Under the pieces are notes generated by a model that saw only the letters and a list, made by a program, of their open reading frames with translations, made no database searches and was not told the DNA's origin. Positions 10,392 to 22,400 of a stretch of 64,000 bases of DNA are shown here, piece by piece. This stretch comes from Punctularia strigosozonata HHB-11173 SS5. Lineage: Eukaryota > Basidiomycota > Agaricomycetes > Corticiales > Punctulariaceae. A program made the translations under genes and the position numbers. Numbering within the stretch: position 1 is the first letter of the stretch; each line of letters opens with the position of its first letter. The stretch is from contig NW_006767433.1 of the NCBI RefSeq assembly GCF_000264995.1, forward strand, positions 1,458,876 through 1,522,875, written 5' to 3'.

Positions 10392-13300
10392 TCATAGCTC
10401 GCTGGATCCAGCATACGAAATCTCCGCATCGTCCTCCACGACGAATGTGCCGAATTCATACTCGTCCTCCGATCCTGGTTCCTGAGGCGGAGAACTGGAA
10501 ACCCCCTGCACGCGCCGACTCGACCGGCCGCCTGCGATACCCAGAGCCCCACGGCGCGCTGGTCGGTTCGCGAACAGAGGGCCACCGGCTCTGTTCGGTG
10601 CCTGCGACAACAAACTCTCGCGATATATCTGGGTCTGCTGGTAGCTCGGCGAAGCCTGGGTCTCGTCAGCCTCTTCCAGGAACTGACGATCGCCTTCGCT
10701 TTCGACAAGGAAGTCGTCGAGGGACGAGCCTTCGCTCACTTCGTCGCCGGAATGGTCCGCCTCCACCTCGACCCACGGGTTGATCTTGGCGAGCTCAGCA
10801 GTATCCTGCACTTTTCTCTTCTTCCGCTTCGCTTTCGGGGCTTCGGGGCTCTGGGAAGGTAAGCGTCGAAGCCGCCGTTGTGAAGGAGGTGGCATCTCCG
10901 ACGGCGATGAACCTAGTAATCCTGGGCTCTCGAGCACTTTTGCCCGCCGCTTTCCGGCAGCTCGTAGGGGCAATGAGGATTCGAACGGCACTGGCGACTC
11001 GATTTCGGGCCTTCCGGAGATTCTCGCAGGTATATCCGGAGGTGCCATATCTCCTTTGACCGCCTTCGAGCGTTTCGGGGACATGTTGGAGGTAAATCCT
11101 GGCCCATTCGGTCGCTGCGGGGATCGTAGTGGTGCGGGCGCGTTGACTACAGCTTCATCTTCAGAGTCCTCTAGCAGCCAGCTGATGTCATCATGTTCGT
11201 GGGATGCCGACCGTTCACGATGCGAAGCTGGAGTCGACGGTCCCGCCGGAGATGAAGGTGGCATATCTTCGGCAGTTGGTGATGGTTCGGGGGATCTCGA
11301 CCTGCTGGCGCTGGTGGATCTGCTCTTGGAAGGTCGAAGGGACGTGGGCAAATGACGTTTGTCGGGTGTCGTTAATATCTTCCGGCGAGGGGAACCTGAG
11401 TCACTCGCGGGCGAGGATCGTACGCCATCGGATGGATCCAAGTCGATGAACGACCTATCAACCGCGATCTTTCTGGATGGAACCGGCGAGGTGCGAGATT
11501 GAACACGTTGAGCAGGCAATGAGAACGCTTTGAGGGCTGTATTGAAAGTAGTCAACCCTCGTTCAATGTCTACATCATCGGAGTCGTCCTCGACGACACG
11601 GGGCAGCTCCTTGCCATCCGGTACCGCTAGTTTCTTGTTCTTTTTCCGTGGTGCGGTAACCTTGGCTTTGCTTGCTTTCTGTGCTACGCCTTCGGACCGC
11701 ACACTGTCCGTCCGCCGCTTCTGTGATTTCTTCGCCCCGACAGGTGTCGACACAGTCCTACGCAACGATCGCAAGCCCTCTTCAATCTCTTTATCCGTGT
11801 CATCGTCGACGCCACCGTCTGGGTCAAACTCTTCCGGTTGCTTGCGTTTCTTCGTTTGTTTGACGATGAGGTCCTTGACCGAGACAAAGCCGGACGCTGC
11901 GCCAGCAGGAAGGTCAACTCCGACATGGCTTTTCTTCTTCCTCTTGTTCTCGAGGGCACGAATGAAGCCTTCTTCCTTCTGCTTGGCCCTCCGAGCCTGG
12001 GGCCGTTCATATTCCTCGATCTCCATGACCTTCTCCTCCGGTACCGGCTTGATGCTCTCCGGGATGAGACGCTCAACGTCCGCATACAGTTCTAGCTGTT
12101 CTGAACGAACGATGGAATCCTGCACAGCTGCATATTGTTCTTTGGCCTTGTCCCAGTTGGATTCCTCGCGACCCTCCGCGAGAAGGACGTGCACGTATCC
12201 GTCGCGCTTTCGTCCTGTCCGACCAATGCGTTGCAACTATTAGGACACGTCAGATTATCGTCGTCCTTCGAAGAATTGGTTTACCATGCGAATCGGAGTC
12301 TTCTGAGCATCATAGCAAACGATCATGTCGATTTCGCCAATATCTAATCCTTCTTCTCCGATCGAGGTGCATACAAGGACGTTCCATTCTCCTTTCTTAA
12401 AGCGTTCCATGACCTGCAACCCGTATCAGCTTCTGTATCGGCAGCGAAACTGTTCCTCACAGACATCCAGCTGCTTCTTCTGGGTGTATCCGCTCTTGCC
12501 TTTCTTATCCGTGCTCTGTCCTATGAACGGCGTCGCTCGGATAAGCGGATTTTCTCGGTTGAGCATTTCCACTATCTCATCCACGACTCCGCGGAAGGTG
12601 ACAAACACCATGACTTTGGAATCGCTCTCCCCGCCTTCCCCGTCCGCCTGCTTGGCAAAATAGTCGATCAACAACGTCTGGAGCTTGACCATCTTCGGGT
12701 GCATCTCGAACCCTCGGTCGCGCTGTCCCTGAATGTCCTCCATTAGCGACACGAACGTCGGATCCTTCCGCAGCGTCGCCTGCGCCTTCTTCTGGCCCTC
12801 TTTACTCGAACCGTCCGCGACCTCTTTCAGGCAGCCATAGAACATTTCAGCGTTAGCCTCCACCTACGAGGCAGCAGCACTTTGAACGTCCCGCTCGCGT
12901 TGTCACAAGAACAAGTCCTTGCTTACAAGATATCCCATGGCGCGAGCCAGGGTGGACAGCTTCGCGAGGACAGGAAACGCCCACCTCAGCTGCTGTCCGT
13001 CTCGGCGTTTATGGATTTCTGCCATAGCCGCTTGAGGCCGATATGGATGCATGGTTGCGGGATCCACGGAGCCGTACATGATCCCGGCCTTGGTCACTTG
13101 CCTTATCAAGGGCTTGTCGAGGGTAACGTTAGCGTCGTGGATAAACAGCAGTGTACGGGGTTCACCTCCATCAGCTTCACCAACTTGTCTCGAATGCGAA
13201 CTATGTCTCCGGTCATCCGAATGATGTGTTGTTTCAAGTGCTACGCGCTCAAGGTTGACCATACAATGGGCGGCAGCAAGTGGCCGTTCTACGTACCTTC

Positions 13301-14750
13301 TTGAACACGTACTGCTTCAGATCCATGCTTTCCTCGTTACGAATTTCGATGCGGCTGATGTGGAGAGCGTCGACTATGGCCTGCACGGCCTCGGGAGTGC
13401 GGCCCGGAGTCGCCGTAAGCGCGAGGAGACGGAAGTGGGGATTCTTGGCCATAAGGTACCGAACGCATTGAGCGTACGAATGATCTCCCGTGCCTCTGTG
13501 CGCCTCATCTAATTCCACAAAGTGAGTAGAAGCACGGTACAGCGCATGCTGTTTATTTACCGACGACAAGTAGAACCAGGTCGGTGGGGTCACAGGTGCC
13601 AGCGGCCAGGTCGTTCATGAGTGTTTGTGGCGTCATGTAGAACACCCGTCTTTCCTTATACTGAAATGAGTGTAAGGGATGGCATGCTACTGATAGACGG
13701 TGGCTGTAGAAACGTACCAGTTGTCTTCGCTTTGCTCGATTCACCTCCCCCGTCAATTCTGCCGCATGGCTGCCTGGGATTCCGCACACCTGATGAGATG
13801 CGTTCACTTGTTGATTTACGAGAGGTTTCGTCGGGGCCACGAAGAAGATTTTCCCGTCCGGGAACCAGCGCCAGACTATATGCAGGTTCAGTACTCCGAC
13901 AGCCAGAGGCTGACGCCAATGACGCACAGTTCAGCATAACCACTCCGGCAATGAAAGTCTTTCCGAGACCTGTCGGCAACGCGACGAGCGTGTTCTCGAA
14001 TAAGCAGTGCTGGACGATGTTGAATTGGTAGTCACGCTTAGGTCGGTTCAATGGATACACCCATGTCTGGGCTTCACTGATCTCGGGGCTGAGTTTCATA
14101 GGTGGTATGGGGCCTTCTGGAACAAACGGGGCAGGGAACTGTTCGAATTCGATATCCTCCTCGTCGATAGCCTCTTCGTCTTCCCTGTCATTGTCGGCGG
14201 AAGCATCGCTCTTTCCTTTCCCCTTCCCTCTCCCCTTATCCTGCCCCTCCTCGGATTTCCATCTCTTCCATCCCATCTTCGCGAACCTGCTGTGGTCCCA
14301 TGTCTTGACCTTCCGTGATTCATGGCTGACACCAAAGTTGTTCCGCTGGTTCAAGCGAGATCGGGAAGGCCCTGCGTTCACAGAGCTGGGCGCTTTAAAG
14401 GTAGAAGACGTGGCAACGCCACCATCTAAGGTCGTCTGGACGGCGTTCCGAGAATTCGTGCGCGAAAAGCTTGGCCGGGCGGCTGGTGGTGCTTTGCCTC
14501 GGTACGCGTCTTCCACGATAGCGTCCAGTCTCTCTAGATCGGCCGAGTCCACGTAAAACGACATATCCACGTCGTCAGAGTCTAACTCAATAACGTCCTG
14601 TTGGCGAGGCGCATGCGCGGGGGCGATGGGACGGGAGGTCGCAGCAGCATTCTGGACGGGCGCGGCCTGCATGGCCTGGGCTTCCAAGATATCGACCTCC
14701 CTGAGGATCGCTGAGTCAAGATCATCGTCAAAGTATCCATCTGAGCTCAT
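10392..14750 (-). CDS. MPH1: Mph1/FANCM-type 3'-5' DNA helicase
   Basis: Nine exons (14750-13928, 13875-13718, 13660-13561, 13508-13297, 13240-13166, 13112-12927, 12863-12465, 12413-12285, 12236-10392) give 1308 aa with all phases matching. After a disordered N terminus comes the family signature [19 protein letters not shown], then Walker [10 protein letters not shown], the DEAH box in [12 protein letters not shown] (near residue 361), motif [11 protein letters not shown], an insert domain containing GIMYGSVDP, and the C-terminal helicase lobe with [27 protein letters not shown] and motif [14 protein letters not shown]. About 600 disordered residues follow, with no ERCC4 nuclease domain, as in fungal Mph1. 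The family remodels D-loops and stalled replication forks in the nucleus and suppresses crossovers. Two segments could be read as frameshifts but are resolved by introns 13113-13165 and 12414-12464. Confidence 0.93.
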
Positions 14751-14944
14751 CGTCGCTGTCGTCGGGCAGACTTTCCAGAGAAGCGCCAGCCCACGGTTCG
14801 TGCGCACAAAGAAGGGGGACGCGAGTGAATGCAGAACGCCCGCAGACGCGAACGTTTCACTGCATCACACGATCCCACGTGATCTCAAAGGTCTCTCACG
14901 AAGTGATTCATGCATCTTTATGTAGTTGCTGTTACATAGGTCCA

Positions 14945-17840
14945 CTATGACCGACCATACTTTGGTCTGAAATACGCAGGGGGGAGCCTCGCCAGAACAT
15001 CCACTAACGGACGTTCCACCACGACCATCTCCCGCGGCCCAAAGAAGTCAAGCGCCAATATCGGCCTGTAATGCGTCACCACCTTGAAGTTCTGCTGCTG
15101 CTGGGAGATGTCGGCGATGACCATGCCAGCCTCGTTTGCTCCTCCTTTTTGTGCTCTCCTTCGTTTCCTGGAGAATCCGCCCCAGCCGGCCGGGCGGTCC
15201 AGCTGGACCTTGCATATCCACGTCGCGCCCCAGAACAGCGCGACCGCACCCTCCGTAGAAGCGGACGCAGGGTCAAAGGTAACGCCGATGACGGAGTCGT
15301 GAATGCCCGTAAAGCGTTTCGGGAGGGAGGCGCTCAGCTCGCGGGCCCAGTTGGGGAACTCGCGCGCGTCCACATCGTAGATTTGTATCGTGTTATTGGC
15401 GAGCGCCATGATCAGAGTTGTTGTTCTTGATGCAGAGGGGTTGAATGCCATAGCGTGTATGGGTTGGGGCATTGTTGGGACCACAGAATGGTGCTGGAAG
15501 ACATCATGTCAGTAAGGAACAGATGATTCGGAATTGAATACCTACTTGTATGGAATCCAGGTTGAATATGTAAGTGCGACACCGGTCATCCGTGGTGGCA
15601 AGCCACTGCCCGTCCGTGCTAACACACATCCTCGAGACACTGATCCCGACAGCATCGTCGCCTGACGGAATCTGTTCCTCTTCATCGTCCTCCGAGCCTT
15701 CTCCATCGACGTCCATAGCAGCCTCGTGCCCACCCTGTTTGGTCCTCGCGGCTTTCCCTATGCCAACGTGCTCCATCCTGTGCTGTTCGAATCGTCGCAC
15801 AACCCGAGGCCGTTCGGACGACAAATCGATGATCAAAATATATGCGCTCGTTGTCGACATGACGAGCTTCAGCGAGTCGGGCGTGAACACAAACGCCGTT
15901 CCACCAGTAGAAGGTGCAGCTCTCGACGTCGAAGGCAAAGACTCGACAAGAATGGCAGCAAAGTCGCGGACGCGCTTCGGTTTGAGGGTGCCGTCGTCCT
16001 GGAGAAAGTGAAGGATGGCCGCGTTAAAACTACTCCCTTCCGGAAGTATGCAGATGACAAACTGTAGAATGGAGCGCGAAGAGCTTCGTCTCGTAATGAT
16101 CGGACACAACGATCCATCGACCATCTTGCGAAATCCCGCATGCCACGATGTTAGTGGTAAAGGCCAATTCCATCTCCAAAATCTTTTCCCAGCCACCGCG
16201 CTGGCCTTCAGGGTCGAAGCCATCGAGATACGCAGGATCTTCCTCGCTAGTTGAATTTTGAGGATGAACTCTCCAGATGGATACTCCGGACTCGCTAGCA
16301 GAAACAACCAGCCTGGCCAGCCTTGCCACGCAAACGGTCCGAGCGGAGTACGCCAACCTTCGATGATACGCGTCTTCGAACGTCGCCGTCACGCTCGTAG
16401 ACAACGGATTGATGATCTTCGCCACAGACGTGCTCGGCGCCGAGGCGGCAGGTGTGAGTACCATGTTCATATCGAGACCACCGGAGACAAGAACTGGCGC
16501 GACGCCGACAGGGTACACGGGGCGATGCGACGGCGGTACGAGGGTATATGGCGGCCAGATGGCGAGCGCGCGTACATCGTGAGAGTGAAGGCGGCGAGAA
16601 ACTGTGTGAACCCATTTTTGAGGCTGGTGCAGGAACGATGAGCCGGTTGAGGCGGTCCTGACTAAGGAGAACTGAGCGATTTTCTGGTCTACACCTGATG
16701 TATAGACGGTGCTGCCCTCCTATACGACCGCGTTCAGTAAGCCGATGGAGTATATACGGGAAATACGTACAGGGCTGATAGCCATACAGAGCACGTCCGC
16801 CCCATGAGCAGGGAAACTCTGTAGTTGCGTGCATGTCCTCGAGTCCCAAAATTTGACCATGCCCATAGAGTCCCCAGATATAATGGTTCCGTCCCCGAGC
16901 GTTTGCACGGCCCACACCAGCGTCCGCTCTCCCTTGATCTTGTCTGTGCCCATCCTGTCTACCACACGACCGGAGGCAAGGTCCCATTTCCGCAAGCTAC
17001 TATCAGACCCACCCGCAACGAGCCACTCGTCTGCCCATTCATCCTCCTCCTCTTCATCATCACTGTCGGAGCCGTTTACGCTGTTCCGTTTTACGATGGG
17101 TGGACCCCATGCAAGGCTGAGTATGCGAGTTTTCACGCGGTCGAGTCGCCGATGGTGCTGTAAGGAGCCAAGTTCAAGCGATAGAATACGGATGGCACCG
17201 TCTTCGCATCCCAAGGCAAGCATTGTAGAACCAGGATTGACGGCCATGGACCAGATGGTTCCCCCTTGCGAGGACATAGTCCGCTATAGCCCCCATTCAG
17301 CACGGACAAACATAATGGCAAGGTAGGTTCGAACCAAAATGCTACCCGAGCTCATGTCCCATTCGATCACGTCTGTTCCCCCTCCAGCGGTGAATAACCT
17401 CAGCTCGGATGTGGTGGGCACATCTTCAGGTTTCGCGCGTTCCGGGTAGCGTAATGCAAGTGCAAGCGAATCCACCTTGGACGGTCGAGGACCAGGGAAA
17501 GTCTAGCAAAGCATTCCTCGTCCGTAAACCAGAAGTATGGGCATAAATGAAGGGTTGTCCGGTGACCTACCTTCCTCACTACCCATGCCTGCGGCGTCTC
17601 AACCTGTTGATCCCCCGTCCATTCGCACAGCTCAATATCACCATTCGCGCGGCCCACGACTAGAGTCCCGAAGTGATATCTCTCCCTCCATCGTGGTGCA
17701 GACGCCTTCTCTTTGCCTTTCGCACTGGGCGCAGGCAGAGGAAGCGGTGCGAAGCTGAGCGCCGTGATTGCAGCAGGCTGGAAGTCGACGAAGCGGCATC
17801 TGTGCACAGATATTGGCGTAGGTGCGCTTGTGTCTCCCAT
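14945..17840 (-). CDS. UTP4: U3 snoRNP WD40 protein Utp4 (cirhin)
   Basis: Six exons (17840-17571, 17502-17335, 17283-16771, 16719-16063, 15998-15546, 15493-14945) give 869 aa. The N terminus carries the Utp4 hallmark VHRCRFVDFQPAAITALSF, followed by tandem WD40 repeats: ERYHFGTLVVGRANGDIEL, LRLFTAGGGTDVIEWDM, IWSMAVNPGSTMLALGCED and DEWLVAGGSDSSLRKWDL, with more to the C terminus. Utp4 belongs to the t-UTP/UtpA module of the small-subunit processome and helps rDNA transcription and early 18S pre-rRNA processing in the nucleolus. An apparent frame break near 16063 is removed by a 64-bp intron (15999-16062). An upstream in-frame ATG at 17882 would add 14 residues; I chose 17840. The gene is divergent from TIM10. 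Confidence 0.92.
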
Positions 17841-18067
17841 TTTTGTTGAGACTCCAGTAACTTGAGCAGCCCGAGGCACCAAAGCGGAGGAGTGGTATGC
17901 GAAGCCTGAACCAATCAGGGGATGACTTCACAAAATTTAGACGCCTGTGCCACAAGCGCGCTTCGGTCACGCTCCGCTCAAGTGCTTGCCTTCCAACTCG
18001 TCTATATACGACTTCGTCCTCGGTTCATTCTATCCTCAACCCCGGCAGGCTTTCCCTTAAAACAAAC
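17841..18067. promoter_or_regulatory. divergent promoter of UTP4 (-) and TIM10 (+)
   Basis: The interval of 227 bp separates two divergent start codons. TCTATATACG at 18001-18010 is a TATA-like site about 60 bp before the TIM10 ATG. Confidence 0.5.
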
Positions 18068-18489
18068 ATGTCTTTTCTTGGTCGCGGAGCGGGACCCTCT
18101 GGCGGCATCAGCCCAGAGAAGATGGAAATGGCCGTTCAGGAGTGCGTACGCTGTCACCGCGCCCATGTAACCTCTCTGGCCACGGGGCACGAGCTTATTT
18201 TGGGCGTGCAGACTGGAAATGGTTACAGACATATTCAACCGCATTGTGACGTGAGTCCCTTCTTCTTTTGCAGTCTAGATTCGCCGCACCGCTAACACAT
18301 GTACGTAGGTCGTGCCACGCTAAGTGCATCTCACCGCGGTACGCGGAGGGTGACTTGAACAAGGGCGAAAGCGTATGCATCGACCGCTGCGTGGCCAAGT
18401 ACTTCGAGGTCAACAAAAAGGTCGGGGAGAAGCTGCAGACAGCAGGGGCGAATGCCCAGGCGTCGGGCACGTTCGGAGGCTCGTTATGA
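18068..18489 (+). CDS. TIM10: mitochondrial intermembrane-space chaperone Tim10
   Basis: Three exons (18068-18141, 18212-18250, 18309-18489) give 97 aa. The protein has the twin CX3C signature of small Tims, C40-HAK-C44 and C61-IDR-C65, flanked by [14 protein letters not shown] and [16 protein letters not shown]. After the second pair comes [15 protein letters not shown], typical of Tim10 rather than Tim8, 9 or 13. With Tim9 it forms a hexamer in the intermembrane space that ferries hydrophobic carrier and beta-barrel precursors. Disulfides form through the Mia40 pathway. The middle exon is only 39 nt. Confidence 0.93.
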
Positions 18490-18881
18490 ACGCTCTATCG
18501 CCTCTCGCATTCATACTCGGTGAGCCATTCAGACGTCGGTCTCGGAGGCAATGCAGTCATGTTCGCTAACTTACGTGTCGTGTGTAGGGACTGTCCGAAC
18601 ACGTATTCATTAGAGGAATGCACACGAGCACGAGAGAATGGAGAACTTGTATCGATATCAGTACGCACGCCTAATGCACACGCTGTCTAATGAACCTGCC
18701 CATTGCCCGGTGAAAGAAGCGAAGAAAAAAATTACAGGATACACAAGGCCGAACGGGAAGGGAAGCAACAGCAATGAATCGCTCTGTGGGTACAGCAAGG
18801 CGACATCGTCCGTCAGGACCGTTGCGCGCGGTCGATGGACCAGCGTTCAGTTTGTAGTTCGGTCGCGGGTGCGAGCGCTGA
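18490..18881. other. intergenic between convergent TIM10 and the small zinc-finger gene
   Basis: These 392 bp hold the 3' flanks of two convergent genes. No ORF with recognisable content is seen. Confidence 0.4.
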
Positions 18882-19243
18882 CTACTTGGCGCCAGGGAAG
18901 CACTCTGCAGCCGTCTTGCCATGCTTGTCCTGAGCGTGCTGCTCGAGCGCCGGCAGCCGGGTGGTGGTCATCTACGCCGTCCGATGTGGCACATCCATCA
19001 ATTCATGATACTCGACGAGACCGAAAAACGTGAGCGCACGAAGGGCTGTCTGCATGTCTGGCAGATGATATTCTTCGACGCCTCGTTCACCTTCAACTGG
19101 CTCTTGCCTCCCTTTGCGGCTTTGTCTTGGTTGCGCTCCCGCTTCTGCTGCGCTTTGGCCCCCTGAGCAGGATTGCGTGATCAGACAGGATATCCTGAGA
19201 CGACCAGGAGGCGCGAAGAGAGATGTCAACGGACGTTGCCCAT
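18882..19243 (-). CDS. small 4F5/C2H2 zinc-finger protein (ZNF706 / At2g23090 type)
   Basis: Three exons (19243-19235, 19162-19040, 18971-18882) give 73 aa. The first coding exon is just nine bases encoding MGN. The protein then reads GAKAQQKRERNQDKAAKG, a basic 4F5-type start, followed by a zinc finger with C37, C40, H56 and H61 (IICQTCRQPF ... LEQHAQDKH) and the conserved tail KTAAECFPGAK. The family is small and deeply conserved in eukaryotes; its molecular role is poorly defined, with links to RNA or transcription control. The larger minus frame covering the region has no such motifs and is a by-product of reading through the introns. Confidence 0.9.
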
Positions 19244-19443
19244 GCTGATGACTGTTAATGTAGACTGAACGCTGAGAATGAGTGAGGGCCGGGACTGAGG
19301 AGAGCAGAGACGCGAAGCTGTGCAGAATTTTGAGGAGGGCCGGAGAACCGCGCCACCCTGATTCTAGACTTGCATCCATCTTCGTTCGATATAACACGTC
19401 CTCGACACGCCCTTTACACGACCGAATCTGGGGGAATGCTTGG

Positions 19444-22400
19444 ATGACCACGGTGCATCAGATAAACACGTCTCAGGACATCGTCCGCGCGCTCAGGGCA
19501 CCAGTCGACCCGCCGAAGCCTGGCGGCCCATCCAAGATCGAAATCGCGCGAACCGCTTGGAATGATGGCTCCTTGAACTTCCCGCAGAAACGAGAGTTCT
19601 TACTGGAATATGTTCTCTCCCGCTTTCTGAAGGAGAAAAATGCTGAGGAGTACGAGGCTTAATTCCAGTTCAGAGCGGTCGTCCTGACTGAGACGCAATT
19701 TGGCATCGCAGGCACGAGTGTACGATGGATCCTAAATATTGGGCCCTGCTAGCAGATGTAGCTTCCATGCAAGAGGATACGTCCAGTTCCAATCAACATC
19801 ATGTTCCTCCCTCGAAGTTCGCCTTCACGCCAATTTTGAACAAGATCCCTCTGGGTCCGATAGTTGCCTTCTTTCTGAGATCACTTTCCAACCCGCCGTT
19901 CAGCGATGAGACATCACAGCTGCTCTCGCTTTTTAGAAGGTGTTTTAGCTCTCTATGGCACCCTGCCTCGCCTCGAATGGGGCTCGACGTACTACTGGAT
20001 TGCTTCGGCGCGTATCTGGATGTGCTTCGCGGTGTGCTTCAAAGAAGAACAGAACTTCCAGCCACTTTTCCTATTCACGATCTTACGAGAGTCGGTGGTA
20101 TCATCGCAGGAACATATCGAACGTCGTTGTCGAACGCTTCGAGTAAGAAAAAAGTAGGTCCGTCTCGAGCACTCAGACCAAGTCGAAATCAATGCCGTTC
20201 ACAGGTCTCCAGCACGTTCGTAGACCGTCACTTGCAAACATGGGTCGCATGCCTTGTACAGGAACCCATCGAAAATCGCGCGGGAAAATCGGAGGAGCAT
20301 ATTTACGAGGCTGGTGTGGAAACCCTCTTCGGCCTCGAGACGCTCCGGGACAAACAGCTTGTATCTACCCTGCAGGACCACCCCGCTTTCTTTGATCGCA
20401 GTTATCCGTCTTACCGTATCCTGCCTCGCCTCTTCAGTGCGTATGTTCAGGCTATTCGACGTCATCGCGGCGCGCTGTTTGGAGGGGGAAGTGCTACGGA
20501 TGCGGCGGACAAAGAATCTCAGTGGAGGACCACGTCTCTGGCATTTCTCGACGCATCTAGACATATCCTGGCTTCGCTTGGAGGGGAAATGGATACCCTC
20601 GGATCCTGGCGCGTTGCCTCAGAGCTACTAGAGATTGTAGAGCGCGAAAACCTGTTCCGAACAAGCGACGATTCCGCGCCAATTTTTACCGCAATTGCTA
20701 CGTGGGTGGTGGAAGGGCTCATTTCTGAGATAGGGCCGAATGGTGAGCATAGGTCATATCAATGCATATGCGTTGACATCAATGTATCACCTCACCAGGA
20801 CGATCAGAGCACCAGGATGCGATCGTAGTTGCGCTAACGCACTTGGCCGGCATCGACCATGATATTGTTTCACCTCACCTGGCCACTATCTTGCCAGTTC
20901 TGCTCGCTGTACCCTCACCTCACCTTGCTTCCCGGAGCTCAGACAAAACACCTGACGAGCATGGCGCGGCATTATCGCTGCTAGCCGTACTTATTGACTT
21001 CCACACCCGATCTCGTACGATGCCTACCTATTTCCAAGCTCTACTTGAGTCAACAACCAGGTTGTTGGACACAAGCGACCTCTATACCACCACTTTGTCC
21101 TCCGTTGTCGTCAGCGCCGCACACCTCGATCTACTCGCCAAATCCACTACGACTTACTTGAATCCAGGTCAGGTCACCGACACCACGGAACAGCTCCTTA
21201 GATTCCTCCAACAGCAGTGGAGCGCGTATCCCTCCACAACAGGCGATATGGCCTCGGAGGACCCCATCGTCGCTGCGACCGCGATATCCGTCACCTGTAG
21301 ACTGGCAGCGACCGTTTTGACCTCCCTCCCGCTCAAGTCTATCCTCCCCGACTCGCAAGCAGCGATAATCCAGATACTGCAGCAAGCACGGTCAAACTTC
21401 TTGGGTCCCGCGCTCAGTAAGGCGCTCAAGCACATCAACTCTGAGAAGAAGTCGAAGCGCTCAGAAGAAGCAAACGACGTCGGATGGAACATTGTGACCG
21501 CCGCACTCGTTCGGTTCCACTACACGTTGGCTATGTCCACCATTGGGCTTACGTGGGAAGTTGACGTGGGTGATAAAATCTGCACAAGGATGCGACGAGT
21601 TGTCGTCGCCCCGAAGGGAAAGCCAGCATCCTGTGAGGCCGAGGTCGAATGTGTGAGTGTGCATTCGTTGTCCCTTGGTGAGCAGGAGATGACGATGGTC
21701 CCAGGTTCGATACTTGTTTGCGCTGTGTGCAGCTAACAGGTTGGAAGATTCGTCGCAGCTGCTCGACGCCGTGCTTGATCATCTTGATCAGCCATCCAAT
21801 GACTCCAACGCACTGGAGTGGAACGGCCTTTCGTGTCAGCTTGCCACGGCTCACGGTCCCTATCTTGCCCCGATTGCTCTTTTGCGCCTGATATTGGATA
21901 GGTGGCTGCCGCTGGTGGAGTGAGTCTTGTTGCTGGTAACCTGATGCGAGCTCTGATCCAAGGCTATTCTATTTTCCCTCAGGCTCCTTGCCACCGAGGA
22001 GCAGTTGAAACGTCTCATACAGTCCTGCATAACCATTCACTGCAACAGCGACGCAGAGCATGGAATCACGTCGCGAACCGTGCTCTCGGTCAGCCTTCGA
22101 ACGGCGTCGATATGGGAACTGCCCAGATTGCGATGTGAGTGCATGTCAGTACTTTCTCCCCTGGCAAGATGAGTGAATCTGGACTTCAGCTGCGTTGCAG
22201 TCCGTATGCGAGGAGAAGACCGGCTTTTTCAGCGGGCTCAAGGAAGGTCCCTCCCTAGAACAGAGATTTACGGGTACTTCAACGATCAACAAAAAACAAG
22301 TCAGGACTGCTACGGCCGTGTTTCATATACTGCTATACGCCCCGGCAGAGTACCTGTCGCGACCCGCTCGGATCGAACTGGTGCAGAGGGCACTCGCTGC

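Noticed and set aside
13113-13241. Apparent frameshift in the helicase gene
   Set aside because: A 53-bp intron (13113-13165) joins KLVKLME to [10 protein letters not shown] in frame with normal splice sites.
15999-16062. Apparent frameshift in UTP4
   Set aside because: A 64-bp intron with GTTTGT donor and TCCAG acceptor restores the frame exactly.
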